This document shows, in pieces, positions 35,511 to 44,781 of a DNA stretch of 64,000 nt (positions are counted from its first letter, which is position 1; every line of letters begins with the position of its first letter). Made by a program: the position numbers and the translations under genes. This DNA is from Hoeflea sp038900095 (lineage in GTDB: Bacteria > Pseudomonadota > Alphaproteobacteria > Rhizobiales > Rhizobiaceae), in the NCBI RefSeq assembly GCF_038900095.1, contig NZ_JBBMQQ010000003.1, positions 124,001-188,000 of the forward strand, in the 5' to 3' direction. The notes below the pieces were generated by a model, which worked only from the letters and a program-made list of their open reading frames with translations, searched no databases and was not told the origin of the DNA.

Positions 35511-36656
35511 TCACTCCGCGTCGAGCAATTCCCTGTAGACGTCTAACGTCTGTTGCCCGATCGGCTCATTGGCGTACAGGTTTTCAGCGAGCTCGCGCCC
35601 TGCGGTTCCCAATTTGTGCCGCAGGGCCGCGTCACCGCACAACGACGCCAGTGCTGCCGCGAGTGGTTCCGGTTGACGTGCAGGAACAAGCAGACCGTTG
35701 ATGCCGTCCTGAACCGCCTGACGGCAGCCGGGAACATCGGTGGTTACAATCGGCTTGCCGCTGGCCATGGCCTCCAGCAGGAACTTGGGCAACCCCTCCC
35801 GGTAGGAGGGGAGGCAGGCGATGTGGCTGTTGGCAAGAATCCCGGCAATGTCGGTCCGGTGGCCGAGCCATTCCACGATTCCTTCCTCGGCCCAGGCTTT
35901 CAGCTCGTCTTCGCCGACCGTGCCGCGGTTGTTCGGATCCGGCGCACCGACCAGCTGCATCCGCACCGGCACGCCGTCGCGCTTGAGGATCCGTGCAGCC
36001 TCGACAAATTCACGCACCCCCTTGTCAACCAGCATGCGCGCGACCAGAACCACCACCGGTGGACCAGCCGGCTCGGGGTGGACCCTGAACAGGGCCGTAT
36101 CGACGCCGGCACCGGGAATGAGCCTGGCATCGCGCCGCCGGATCGCGCCGCTGTCGACCAGGGCTTCCAGATCATCGGAATTTTCGAAGACCACCTTGCT
36201 GCCGGAAGGATTGAGAGACAGCTTCAAGGCCAGGTAGAGAAGCGGCTTGAGTATTTGCGCGCGCAGTGCCGACGAGGAAAAGAAATACCCCATGCCGACC
36301 GGCGCGTTGACGATCCGGGTGATGCCGAGCGACCTGGCCGCAAGCGCTCCCAGCACGATCGGCTTGAGAGCGACATTGTGAACGACCCAAGGGCGGTGGC
36401 GCTTGAAAATCGCCCGAATGGACAGAAAATCCCTTATCGCCGCAAAAGGATTGAGACCCCGCCGGTCAATCGGCACGGATTCAAACTCAAATCCCATTTG
36501 CCTGATCTTGTCCGCCGATCCGTTGTCACGCGCGACGATGACACAGCTGTATCCTGATCGCTGAGCCAGCCGGGCGCGATCAAGGAAATGAGACAGGAAG
36601 AACCAGTCTTCGGATACAAACAGGATCAAGCGAAGCTTTTTGCCATCTGACTGCAT
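35511..36656 (-). CDS. GT4-family glycosyltransferase
   Basis: Retaining GT-B glycosyltransferase. Seen: 381 residues. The N-terminal RLILFVSEDWFFLSHFLDRA is the acceptor-side start. The C-terminal half has VVLVARMLVDKGVREFVEAA, VEWLGHRTDIAGILANSHIA and CLPSYREGLPKFLLEAMASG, with the E-x7-E pattern (EGLPKFLLEA) and the DVPGCRQAV loop. This is the PF00534 type seen in capsule and O-antigen clusters. AGAGAGATTTA lies just before ATG 36656. It is the last glycan gene before the lepA region and is convergent with the 33896 gene over 52 nt. Sugar unknown. Confidence 0.93.
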   Translation of the reverse strand: MQSDGKKLRLILFVSEDWFFLSHFLDRARLAQRSGYSCVIVARDNGSADKIRQMGFEFESVPIDRRGLNPFAAIRDFLSIRAIFKRHRPWVVHNVALKPIVLGALAARSLGITRIVNAPVGMGYFFSSSALRAQILKPLLYLALKLSLNPSGSKVVFENSDDLEALVDSGAIRRRDARLIPGAGVDTALFRVHPEPAGPPVVVLVARMLVDKGVREFVEAARILKRDGVPVRMQLVGAPDPNNRGTVGEDELKAWAEEGIVEWLGHRTDIAGILANSHIACLPSYREGLPKFLLEAMASGKPIVTTDVPGCRQAVQDGINGLLVPARQPEPLAAALASLCGDAALRHKLGTAGRELAENLYANEPIGQQTLDVYRELLDAE

Positions 36657-37124
36657 TAAATCTCTCTATCTTCTGCGCCATCCCGCCGGCCATGGATTGT
36701 CCCCGGCTCGGCAAAGCGGGATATGGTCAATTCGTTTTTCCTGCAAAATGCCGGCGACGCGAAGGACACTTGAATTCGCACCGCAAATCCGGGATGCCAA
36801 CCGGAACTGGCTGGCTCCGGGACCACGTTCACCTGGTATCCGGCCAACATCGCCCCGGCTCCCGGCCTGTATAACTGTGGCACTCCGGTTTGCAAACCGG
36901 CATCGTCCGACGATGCGAGCAACGGCTGAACTGCGGCTTTGTATTCTCCCGGGATCGACTGCCCGGCTTCAGCGAAAAGGGCATCTGCGGACTTCGCAAC
37001 GACCCGCCGGGACTTCCGGTTTCTGCAATCGAGAGCTCCGGCACTGGAAATGTTTGTGTCTGCGTCATGCATTGAATCTGTTTCCGCGATTGCCTTTTTC
37101 TACCGGACTGCTAAATCGCGAGCT
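36657..37124. other. Intergenic region between the GT4 gene and lepA
   Basis: These 468 bases separate the divergent GT4 and lepA genes and should hold promoters for both. Open frames exist on both strands. One minus-strand frame of 138 codons ends with TAA overlapping the GT4 ATG (TAATG), but its composition is not protein-like and it has no recognisable domain. I see no clear promoter hexamers or RNA element. Confidence 0.3.
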
Positions 37125-38933
37125 ATGACCAACACGCCCCTATCCCATATTCGCAATTTTTCGATCGTCGCTCATATCGATCACGGCAAATCAACGCTGG
37201 CTGACAGGCTGATCCAGACCTGTGGCGGCCTTGCCGATCGCGAGATGAGCCAGCAGGTTCTCGATTCCATGGATATCGAGAAAGAGCGGGGGATTACCAT
37301 CAAGGCCCAGACGGTGCGTCTGCACTACAAGGCCCAGGATGGCGAGATGTATGTGCTAAACCTGATCGACACGCCGGGCCATGTCGATTTCGCCTACGAG
37401 GTGTCGCGGTCGCTCCGGGCCTGCGAAGGCTCGCTGCTGGTGGTTGATGCCAGCCAGGGCGTCGAAGCGCAGACGCTGGCCAATGTCTATGCAGCCCTTG
37501 ATGCCGACCACGAAATCGTGCCGGTGCTCAACAAGATCGACCTGCCGGCCGCCGAACCCGAGCGGATCAAGGAACAGATCGAGGAAGTGATCGGTCTTGA
37601 TGCATCCGACGCGGTGATGATTTCAGCCAAGTCCGGCATCGGAATACCCGATGTGCTGGAGGCTATCGTCAAGCGACTGCCTCCACCAAAGGGCGGCGAT
37701 GTGAAGGATCCGCTGAAAGCGATGCTGGTCGACAGCTGGTACGACACCTATCTCGGCGTCATCGTGCTGGTGCGCGTCATCGACGGCGAAATGAAAAAGG
37801 GCCAGCAGATCCGGCTGATGGGCACCGATGCCCGCTACACGGTCGAGCGGATCGGCATCATCACCCCGAAGCTGGTGACCGTCGATACGCTGGGTCCGGG
37901 CGAGATCGGCTTCATCACCGCCTCGATCAAGGAAGTGGCCGACACCCGCGTCGGTGACACCATCACCGAGGAGAAGCGGCCGACTGCAGAAGCGCTGCCG
38001 GGCTTCAAGCCGGCGCAGCCGGTGGTGTTCTGCGGCCTGTTTCCGGTCGATGCTGCGGACTTTGAAGACCTGCGCGCCGCCATGGGCAAGCTGAGGCTCA
38101 ATGATGCCTCGTTCTCGTTCGAGATGGAAACCTCGGCTGCGCTGGGCTTCGGCTTCCGCTGCGGCTTCCTAGGGCTTTTGCACCTCGAAATCATCCAGGA
38201 ACGGCTGGAACGCGAGTTCAATCTCGACCTGATCGCCACCGCCCCGTCGGTGGTCTACCGGATGAACATGACCAATGGCGACGTGCTGGAGTTGCACAAC
38301 CCGGCCGACATGCCCGATGTGGTCAAGATCAAGAGCATCGAGGAGCCCTGGATCAAGGCGACGATCCTGACGCCGGACGAATATCTCGGCGCGATCCTGA
38401 AACTGTGCCAGGACCGCCGCGGCATCCAGACCGACCTCTCCTATGTCGGCAAGCGGGCGATGGTCACCTATGCGCTGCCCTTGAACGAGGTGGTGTTCGA
38501 TTTCTACGACCGGCTGAAGTCCATCTCCAAGGGCTATGCCAGCTTCGACTACCAGATCACCGGCTATCAGGAAGGCGATCTGGTCAGAATGTCGATCCTG
38601 GTCAATGACGAGCCGGTGGATGCGCTGTCGATGCTGGTGCACCGCTCGGCCGCGGAAAAACGCGGCCGCGCCATGTGCGAAAAGCTCAAGGACCTGATCC
38701 CCCGGCACATGTTCAAGATCCCGATCCAGGCTGCCATCGGCGGCAAGGTGGTGGCGCGCGAGACGATTTCGGCAATGCGCAAGGATGTGACCGCCAAGTG
38801 CTATGGCGGCGACGCCACCCGCAAGCGCAAGCTTCTCGACAAGCAGAAGGCCGGCAAGAAACGCATGCGCCAGTTCGGCAAGGTCGACATCCCGCAGGAA
38901 GCCTTCATAGAGGCGCTGAAGATCGGCGACTGA
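37125..38933 (+). CDS. lepA: Elongation factor 4 (back-translocase)
   Basis: Ribosome-associated GTPase that helps resolve stalled or mistranslocated ribosomes. Seen: 602 residues, the standard length. The start MTNTPLSHIRNFSIVAHIDH contains the G1 loop AHIDHGKST. DIEKERGITIKAQ is G2, DTPGHVDF is G3 and NKIDLPAAEPERI is G4. The C-terminal LepA-specific domain has YGGDATRKRKLLDKQKAGKK. ATG 37125 is chosen although the frame opens at 36939, because the family starts here. A conserved housekeeping gene, it marks core chromosome between the glycan locus and the transporter region. Confidence 0.98.
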   Translation: MTNTPLSHIRNFSIVAHIDHGKSTLADRLIQTCGGLADREMSQQVLDSMDIEKERGITIKAQTVRLHYKAQDGEMYVLNLIDTPGHVDFAYEVSRSLRACEGSLLVVDASQGVEAQTLANVYAALDADHEIVPVLNKIDLPAAEPERIKEQIEEVIGLDASDAVMISAKSGIGIPDVLEAIVKRLPPPKGGDVKDPLKAMLVDSWYDTYLGVIVLVRVIDGEMKKGQQIRLMGTDARYTVERIGIITPKLVTVDTLGPGEIGFITASIKEVADTRVGDTITEEKRPTAEALPGFKPAQPVVFCGLFPVDAADFEDLRAAMGKLRLNDASFSFEMETSAALGFGFRCGFLGLLHLEIIQERLEREFNLDLIATAPSVVYRMNMTNGDVLELHNPADMPDVVKIKSIEEPWIKATILTPDEYLGAILKLCQDRRGIQTDLSYVGKRAMVTYALPLNEVVFDFYDRLKSISKGYASFDYQITGYQEGDLVRMSILVNDEPVDALSMLVHRSAAEKRGRAMCEKLKDLIPRHMFKIPIQAAIGGKVVARETISAMRKDVTAKCYGGDATRKRKLLDKQKAGKKRMRQFGKVDIPQEAFIEALKIGD

Positions 38934-38982
38934 TGCCTGTCGCGGTCAAGCGGACCGTTTTGAAGGCATAGTTTCAGCGTCC

Positions 38983-39008
38983 ATTGCGCATGTGTTTGCG
39001 TGCGCAAT
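38983..39008. repeat. Inverted repeat between convergent lepA and EamA genes
   Basis: ATTGCGCA (38983-38990) and TGCGCAAT (39001-39008) form a perfect 8-bp stem with a 10-nt loop in the 118-base gap between convergent genes. It could be a bidirectional terminator, but neither side has a T tract, so the role is uncertain. Confidence 0.35.
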
Positions 39009-39051
39009 CCTGTCGACGGCACCAGTTTACAATCGCCCGTATCGTTGCCGT

Positions 39052-40008
39052 TCAATTCGGCAGCGGCAACGCCGTGCGGCGGCTCCGGCGCCATTGCCAG
39101 AGGATATGGCCAAGCAGTGCCAGGAATACGATTCCGCCGCCCAGCAGCGTTCTGGGCGCCGGCACTTCGGCATGGATCAACCAGACCCAGACAGGACCCA
39201 GCACGGGCTCCATGGTGGATATCAGTGCGGCGAGCGCAGAGGGAATCAGCCGCGCGCCGGTGACAAACATGGCCATGCCAAAGCCCAGCGTGACCGCACC
39301 AAACAACACCAGCAGCCCAAGATCTTGGATGCTGATCCGCATGCCTGACGACAACAGCCATGCCACCGTGCCACTGGTCATGATGCCGAGACAGGCCGCC
39401 GGCGTCATTCGCACACCCGAATAGCGGCGTGTGATGACCGTGGCAGCCGCGAACACGACCGCGATCAACAAAGCCAGTCCATCGCCGATGAAAGAGACGC
39501 TGGTGGTGAAGGAATCCGACACCATCACGCCGATACCGGCAATCACCGCGGCAATTGCCACCCAGGTGACGCCATCGACCGCTTCGCGCAGGAAAACCAC
39601 ACCGAGCAGCGCCGCAATCAGTGGCACACCGGCCTGCATCAGCAGGATGTTGGCGACACTGGTGTAGCCCAGCGCCACGACAAAGGACGTGGTGGCCGCG
39701 GCCACGCAGAGGGCAACGCCGAGACCGGGGAACCCCATGCTCCGGAAAAGGCGGAACGTGCCCGATGCCCCGTCACGCCACAGCATGAAGCTGATCAAAA
39801 ACAGTGCCGCAAAGGCTGCCCGCCAGGCGATGATCGTCCACGGGTCGCTCACCTCCAGCCCACGCGCTATGGCGCCGCCGAAGCTCCAGAGCAGCGCTGC
39901 GCCAAACACCAGCACCACACCGCGCCTGGCATCGCCAGCAGGTGACCGGCCGGCGGGGGAAAGATCTGACTGTGGTGCCATGCCTGGGAGCGAACTTCGG
40001 GAATCCAT
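39052..40008 (-). CDS. EamA/DMT-family transporter
   Basis: Inner-membrane drug/metabolite transporter of the DMT superfamily. Seen: 318 residues with ten hydrophobic helices in two EamA repeats. The first repeat begins GVVLVFGAALLWSFGGAIAR, and the second begins GLALLIAVVFAAATVITRRY and ends with STMEPVLGPVWVWLIHAEVP, a conserved EamA end. ATG 40008 gives a short polar leader; ATG 39981 is also possible. It is convergent with lepA and divergent from the tRNA-Leu. The substrate is unknown; metabolites or amino acids are typical for the family. Confidence 0.92.
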   Translation of the reverse strand: MDSRSSLPGMAPQSDLSPAGRSPAGDARRGVVLVFGAALLWSFGGAIARGLEVSDPWTIIAWRAAFAALFLISFMLWRDGASGTFRLFRSMGFPGLGVALCVAAATTSFVVALGYTSVANILLMQAGVPLIAALLGVVFLREAVDGVTWVAIAAVIAGIGVMVSDSFTTSVSFIGDGLALLIAVVFAAATVITRRYSGVRMTPAACLGIMTSGTVAWLLSSGMRISIQDLGLLVLFGAVTLGFGMAMFVTGARLIPSALAALISTMEPVLGPVWVWLIHAEVPAPRTLLGGGIVFLALLGHILWQWRRSRRTALPLPN

Positions 40009-40276
40009 CAATATTCCATACTGACAATAATCGGACTTGAGAAGCCGAGTAGCGCGACATTCAACGACGGGAACAGACAGGTTGAGCTGTGAGCGGATTG
40101 GCCAGCGGATTTCCAACGCAGCGTTGCCCGCTGGCAGGCCGGGCTGCCGCTTTTCGACTGGCGGCCTGAAATGCCGAGGACAGGATCAGGAATTTCGCAC
40201 CGCCAGAAAGATAATTGAGGCAGCTTTGCATTCTGCCGTTGACACAGCCGCGCAGACCCCCTAAATCCGCGCCAAT

Positions 40277-40363
40277 GCCCAGATGGCGGAATTGGTAGAC
40301 GCGCTACGTTCAGGTCGTAGTTCTCGCAAGGGAGTGGAGGTTCGAGTCCTCTTCTGGGCACCA
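40277..40363 (+). tRNA. tRNA-Leu (anticodon CAG)
   Basis: An 87-nt cloverleaf including the encoded CCA. Acceptor arms GCCCAGA and TCTGGGC pair fully with discriminator A at 40360. The D-loop has AATTGGTAGAC. The anticodon stem CTACG/CGTAG encloses TTCAGGT, giving CAG, which reads CTG. A long variable arm (TTCTCGCAAGGGAGT region) shows a class II tRNA, and GTTCGAGTC is the T-loop. A terminator follows 36 nt later. Confidence 0.97.
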
Positions 40364-40398
40364 ATTCATTGTTCCGGACCATCCCGGAAAACCCAAAG

Positions 40399-40422
40399 AA
40401 CCCCGCGAAAGCGGGGTTTTTT
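40399..40422 (+). terminator. Rho-independent terminator downstream of tRNA-Leu
   Basis: AACCCCGC (40399-40406) and GCGGGGTT (40411-40418) form an 8-bp GC-rich stem closed by a GAAA tetraloop and followed by a run of six T (40417-40422). Weaker pairing of outer AACCCAA and TTGGGTT extends it. It is a classical intrinsic terminator in the right place for the tRNA transcript. Confidence 0.93.
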
Positions 40423-40430
40423 GTTGGGTT

Positions 40431-40835
40431 TGGCAGGTTTCACGTCCCTCTTAGTCCATCGGCGTGTGATGGCATCCAGAGAATTTGATGGCATCGCAGC
40501 ACCATGCCATCACATGCTGGTGGGTGAAGAGGGCCGGCCACAAGCAACGTTTAGTCACGGCGTCCCACGGTGAAGGCTCGCGGGATACCTGGCGGGCGAG
40601 ATCATCCTGGTATTCAACAAGAAGTTGCCCTCGCGCCCGATTGATTAACAACCGATCTGCCGCTCGAGTCGGCGGCTCCAACTCTAGCGCACACCCCTTC
40701 GATGGCACAACGACGAGATGCTCTGCAGCTCACTGGCTGACAAGTTCAGAAATTCTGGCACCTTGTCGGTCGTCCCGTCGAGGCGAGAAACATGACTTTC
40801 AACAAAAGGCGTTCAAGCCAAAGTGAAAACGTGTC
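40431..40835. other. Gene-poor stretch after tRNA-Leu with TGATGGCAT repeats
   Basis: About 400 bases without a recognisable gene. A motif TGATGGCAT occurs twice directly (40467-40475 and 40486-40494, 19 nt apart) and once inverted as ATGCCATCA (40504-40512); the outer copies extend to an 11-bp perfect inverted repeat TGTGATGGCAT / ATGCCATCACA (40465-40514). This may be a protein-binding site or a hairpin. A minus-strand frame of 85 codons (40451-40708) has no recognisable domain. No integrase or att-like copy of the tRNA end was noticed. Confidence 0.35.
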
Positions 40836-41753
40836 TCAATCGAGAGTCGGATCGAACTTGTCGCGCATCCAGTCCCCGAGAATAGAAATCGACAGGGTTG
40901 TCACAACGATTGCCGCGCTTGGCGCCAGCATGATCCACGGGGCTGACTGGATATAGTCGCGGCCATAACCAACCATGTTGCCAAGCGAAGTCATGGGCGG
41001 CTGCACCCCGAGGCCGAGGAAGGAGAGGCCCGATTCAAGCAGGATCACTTCCGGAAAGTTCAATGTCAGAGAGACAATCAGCGTTGAAGCTATGTTGGGC
41101 AGAATATGCCGCGAATAGATCCGGAACGGTGTCGCCCCGAGATCGCGTACAGCGGTGGCGTAGCCGCGTTCATAGGCGGAAATCGCAAGCCCCCTGGAGA
41201 TGCGGGCGATCCGCTCCCATCCGTAAAAGCCCATCAATATTGTGAACAACATCAGCGAACTGCCAAGGAAAGCCAAAACGGCGAGCGCGATGATCATGAA
41301 CGGCATGGCGGCCTGGGCATCGATCAGCATCAGGATGACCTGCTCGACACGACCGCGGAAATAGGCCGCGACAAACCCCAACGTGACCCCGACAATGGCG
41401 GCGATAATGGTCGACAGGAACGCAATCACCATCGAAATCCGGATCGAGACAATCAGTCGGGACAGGACGTCGCGTCCCAGCTCGTCTGTTCCCAGAGGAT
41501 GGGCCCAGTGGCCGCCCATGAAGACCGGAGGGATCAGCCGTGCTCGCAGATCAAGCGCCATGAAGTCGTAAGGCGCGATCCACATGGCGCCAATCACCAC
41601 GACGACAATTAGCCCGAGCCAAAGAAGCGCAATCAACACCAGCGGCGGCCATGCCTCGAAAAAGGACCGGAGCCTGCTCTTGGCAGTGAAGACGCTTCCG
41701 CCGGCCTCGGCGGAAGTGGCCGGTTCAAGGTTTGGTGTGGTATCAATCGTCAT
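40836..41753 (-). CDS. Peptide/nickel-type ABC importer permease (DppC-like)
   Basis: Inner-membrane subunit of an importer. Seen: 305 residues with a soluble N-terminus (about 1-35), six TM helices and the HPLGTDELGRDVLSRLIVSI motif that marks DppC/OppC proteins. The cytoplasmic EAA loop is RDLGATPFRIYSRHILPN, and SGLSFLGLGVQPP lies near the end. ATG 41753 lies 2 nt after the DppB stop. It is the last gene of a five-gene operon (SBP, DppD, DppF, DppB, DppC order on the minus strand). Substrate unknown; see the phosphodiesterase and isomerase neighbours. Confidence 0.93.
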   Translation of the reverse strand: MTIDTTPNLEPATSAEAGGSVFTAKSRLRSFFEAWPPLVLIALLWLGLIVVVVIGAMWIAPYDFMALDLRARLIPPVFMGGHWAHPLGTDELGRDVLSRLIVSIRISMVIAFLSTIIAAIVGVTLGFVAAYFRGRVEQVILMLIDAQAAMPFMIIALAVLAFLGSSLMLFTILMGFYGWERIARISRGLAISAYERGYATAVRDLGATPFRIYSRHILPNIASTLIVSLTLNFPEVILLESGLSFLGLGVQPPMTSLGNMVGYGRDYIQSAPWIMLAPSAAIVVTTLSISILGDWMRDKFDPTLD

Positions 41754-41755
41754 TG

Positions 41756-42691
41756 TCAGCTCCCGGCCTGAAGCCGTTTGATGCGGAGACGTGGATCGAC
41801 GATCCCGTAGAGGATGTCGACGGCAAGGTTGGCCCCGACCATGGTCAGACCAACAAGAAGCAGGATCACCTGAACCACCGCCAGATCTCGGTTGGCGACC
41901 GCATTGACCAGGAGCCGCCCGACGCCCGGCCAGGAAAACACGCTTTCCACCACGACTGCACCTGCCACCAGTGAACCGACCAGGAAGCCAACTATCGTCA
42001 GCGTCGGGATCGCAGCATTTGGCAGGGCATGGTTGCGAACCACATCGCGCCAAAGCAATCCCTTGGCGGAGGCTGTACGGATGTAGGGCTGTCCCAGCAC
42101 TTCCAGCATGGCCGACCGCGTGAAGCGGGCAATCACGGCAGCGCCGACCAGCCCCATGGTCACGGTTGGGAGCACCGCATGCGCCCAGGTATCCGATCCA
42201 CCCGAGGGCAGCCAACCGAGCCAGACCGCGAAGATCATCGCCAGAACCAGCCCCAGCACGAAACTGGGAACGGTAAATCCGGCCACCGACATCATCATGA
42301 TCAGCCGGTCCACCCAGGTGTTGCGGTAAAGCGCAGCCGTCACACCGGCCGGCAATCCGATGCACAGCTTGATGAAAAGCGCGGGCAGCGTGATGGCAAG
42401 AGTGAGCGGAATGCGCTCGCCCACCACGACAAGCGCCGAACGTCCATCGCGCATGGAGTTGCCGAGGTCGCCATGGAAGACCGCCATGAAATACCTGAAA
42501 TACTGCACCCAGATCGGTTGATCGAGGCCCCAGTTTCGTCTGAACGCTTCAAAGGCTTCGGGCGGAGCTTCCGGCCCGAGAATGATGATCGCCGGATCCC
42601 CCGACAGCCGCAGCACCACGAATGCTGCCGAAACAATAAGCGTCACCGTCACAAGCGCACGGAAGATCTTCATCAAGAGATACTGAACCAT
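41756..42691 (-). CDS. Peptide/nickel-type ABC importer permease (DppB-like)
   Basis: Inner-membrane subunit pairing with the DppC-like protein. Seen: 311 residues. The N-terminal TM is followed by DPAIIILGPEAPPEAFEAFR and LDQPIWVQYFRYFMAVFHGD, the DppB signature. Further along are RNTWVDRL, FTRSAMLEVLGQPYIRTASA and the EAA loop KGLLWRDVVRNHALPNAAIP. The end is YGIVDPRLR. ATG 42691 lies 6 nt after the DppF stop; the frame opens earlier at 42838 but inside dppF. Five or six TM helices are visible. Confidence 0.93.
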   Translation of the reverse strand: MVQYLLMKIFRALVTVTLIVSAAFVVLRLSGDPAIIILGPEAPPEAFEAFRRNWGLDQPIWVQYFRYFMAVFHGDLGNSMRDGRSALVVVGERIPLTLAITLPALFIKLCIGLPAGVTAALYRNTWVDRLIMMMSVAGFTVPSFVLGLVLAMIFAVWLGWLPSGGSDTWAHAVLPTVTMGLVGAAVIARFTRSAMLEVLGQPYIRTASAKGLLWRDVVRNHALPNAAIPTLTIVGFLVGSLVAGAVVVESVFSWPGVGRLLVNAVANRDLAVVQVILLLVGLTMVGANLAVDILYGIVDPRLRIKRLQAGS

Positions 42692-42696
42692 GGTCT

Positions 42697-43698
42697 CTAC
42701 TCCGCTGCCTGCACTGCAGGCGCGGCGCCCGCATTGACGAGATGACAGGCCACGGCATGGCCGCCACTTTCCACCAGCTGGGGAACCTCGCTCCGGCAGG
42801 AGGCTTGCGCAATCGGGCAGCGGGTATGGAAGCTGCAACCCGAGGGCACATCAACCGGGCTAGGAGGATCTCCCTCAAGCACGATGCGCTCACGTTTTCC
42901 ACGCCGTGCAGGTGTCGGAATGGCCGAGACCAGGGCCTTTGTGTAGGGATGTTGGGGACGCCGGAAGACATCCTCCGGAAGGCCCGCTTCCACGATGCGC
43001 CCAAGATACATGACAGCGACGCGATCAGACATCTGGCGCACGACCTTCAGGTCATGGCTGATGAAAAGAGCGGCAAACCCGGTGCGCTCGCGCAGATCAT
43101 CGAGCAGGTTGAGAACCTGCGCCTGGATCGACACGTCAAGAGCCGAGACCGGCTCGTCGCATACCAGGAGATCCGGCTCCAGCGCCAGCGCCCTTGCGAT
43201 GACCACCCTCTGGCGTTGTCCGCCTGAAAGCTCGTGCGGGTAGCGCATCGCCATATCCGGCCTGAGCCCGACAGACTCCATCAAGAGTGCGGAGCGTTCA
43301 GTTCGCTCTGCTGCCGGCATTTCAGAATTGTGAATCTCGAAAGGCTCGCCGATTTGGGTTATCACCGGAAGACGGCGGTCCAGAGCTCCAAGCGGATCCT
43401 GATAGATCATCTGCATCCGACGCCTCAGCGCCCGCCAATCGGCATCGTGACGGGCCGTCACGCGTGTTCCGGCAAACTCAACCGTGCCTGAGGTCGCCGG
43501 AATCAGGCCCAGCACCAGCTTGGCCGTGGTCGATTTGCCACAGCCTGATTCACCCACCAAGCCAAGCGTCCTGCCCTTTTCAATGGAGAAGGACACGCCG
43601 TCGACAGCCTTGAGCGACGCCTTCCGGCCAAACAGGCCCCCGGGGACATGCACCTCGTAGTGCCGCTTGAGATCATCCACCCGCAGCAGGCCGCTCAT
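42697..43698 (-). CDS. Peptide/nickel-type ABC importer ATPase (DppF-like)
   Basis: Seen: 333 residues. Walker A is GESGCGKST, the Q-loop is MIYQDP, the signature is LSGGQRQR, Walker B is LLVCDEPVSALD and the H-loop is ISHDL. A C-terminal oligopeptide-type domain has CSFHTRCPIAQASC, with cysteines that in this family can bind an iron-sulfur cluster. The ATG of 43698 overlaps the DppD stop by 4 nt (ATGA). It works as a heterodimer with the DppD-like ATPase. Confidence 0.95.
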   Translation of the reverse strand: MSGLLRVDDLKRHYEVHVPGGLFGRKASLKAVDGVSFSIEKGRTLGLVGESGCGKSTTAKLVLGLIPATSGTVEFAGTRVTARHDADWRALRRRMQMIYQDPLGALDRRLPVITQIGEPFEIHNSEMPAAERTERSALLMESVGLRPDMAMRYPHELSGGQRQRVVIARALALEPDLLVCDEPVSALDVSIQAQVLNLLDDLRERTGFAALFISHDLKVVRQMSDRVAVMYLGRIVEAGLPEDVFRRPQHPYTKALVSAIPTPARRGKRERIVLEGDPPSPVDVPSGCSFHTRCPIAQASCRSEVPQLVESGGHAVACHLVNAGAAPAVQAAE

Positions 43699-44720
43699 GC
43701 CGGCACCAACGTACGCTTGACTTCAGAAAGCGGCGCTGCTGCGACCGGCATCTCGTCCCGGCATTTGACGCAAGCGGCAAAGTGACTTTGCGAATCGCCA
43801 AAAGGCAGGAATGACGGCATCCTGGCATCGCAGATCTTGCTGGCGATGGCGCACCGTGGCGCAAAGCTGCAGCCTGGTGGCAATTGGTCGGGAGCCGGTA
43901 CGGTTCCAGGAATTGATTCCAGGCGGCGGCGGGGACCATCAATATCCGGAAGCGCCGCCATAAGTCCCTGGGTGTAAGGGTGTGCGGGGCTATCAAACAG
44001 CGAACCGGTATCCGCTTCCTCGATCACCCGGCCGCCATACATCACCGCCACGCGGTCGCTCATATCTGCAACAACGCCGAGATCGTGCGAAATCAGAACC
44101 AGCGCCATACCGGTGTCGCGCCGCAGTTCGGTCAGCAGATCAAGGATCTGCGCCTGAATGGTCGCGTCCAGCGCGGTCGTCGGTTCATCAGCGATCAGCA
44201 GTTCGGGTTCACCAGCCAGTGCCATGGCAATCATGATCCGCTGGTTCATACCGCCCGACATCTCGTGCGGGTATTCACGCAACCGGCGTGTCGCATTGGC
44301 AATACCTACCTGGTCAAGAAGGCGGGCGGCTTCGGCGCTGGCGGATGCACCGGTCATGCCCCGGTGCAATTTCAGCGCCTCCTTGATCTGCCGGCCAATG
44401 CGATGAACCGGATTGAGAGAACTCGAAGGGTCCTGGAAAATCATGGCAATGCGCCCGCCACGCAAGCGGGAGAAATCATCTTCGGCCGCTCCGGCAATTT
44501 CCTGACCATCGAGCCGGACCGAACCCGAAATGCGCGCCCGGCTGCCCAGCAACCCCAGAGCTGCCAGCCATGTGATTGACTTGCCGCAGCCGGATTCGCC
44601 GACCACACCGAGGACTTCGCCCTTCGCAACGTCGAGATTGACGCCGTGGAGCGCCCTGACAAACCGTTTTCCCTGATCAAAATCAATCGTCAGATCCCTG
44701 ATCGACAGAAGCGTTTCCAT
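43695..44720 (-). CDS. Peptide/nickel-type ABC importer ATPase (DppD-like)
   Basis: Seen: 341 residues from ATG 44720. Walker A is GESGCGKS, MIFQDPSSSLNP contains the Q-loop, the signature is MSGGMNQR, Walker B is LLIADEPTTALD and the H-loop is ISHDL. GCSFAPRCAIASKIC is the C-terminal cysteine block. A segment open to 45017 lies inside the SBP gene region and is not protein-like. It is coupled to dppF through ATGA. Confidence 0.95.
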   Translation of the reverse strand: METLLSIRDLTIDFDQGKRFVRALHGVNLDVAKGEVLGVVGESGCGKSITWLAALGLLGSRARISGSVRLDGQEIAGAAEDDFSRLRGGRIAMIFQDPSSSLNPVHRIGRQIKEALKLHRGMTGASASAEAARLLDQVGIANATRRLREYPHEMSGGMNQRIMIAMALAGEPELLIADEPTTALDATIQAQILDLLTELRRDTGMALVLISHDLGVVADMSDRVAVMYGGRVIEEADTGSLFDSPAHPYTQGLMAALPDIDGPRRRLESIPGTVPAPDQLPPGCSFAPRCAIASKICDARMPSFLPFGDSQSHFAACVKCRDEMPVAAAPLSEVKRTLVPA

Positions 44721-44781
44721 TGGCTCGTTCCCTGTTGCATAGGAAAGGCCGGGGCGCGTCATGCGCCCCGGCCCAAAGATT

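Noticed and set aside
36656..37072. Minus-strand 138-codon frame whose TAA overlaps the GT4 ATG
   Set aside because: The overlap is suggestive, but the sequence has no protein-like pattern or domain, and competing frames exist on both strands.
40451..40708. 85-codon minus-strand frame downstream of tRNA-Leu
   Set aside because: No domain, no convincing ribosome site, and the repeats at 40465-40514 lie inside it; it could not be supported as an integrase or transposase remnant.
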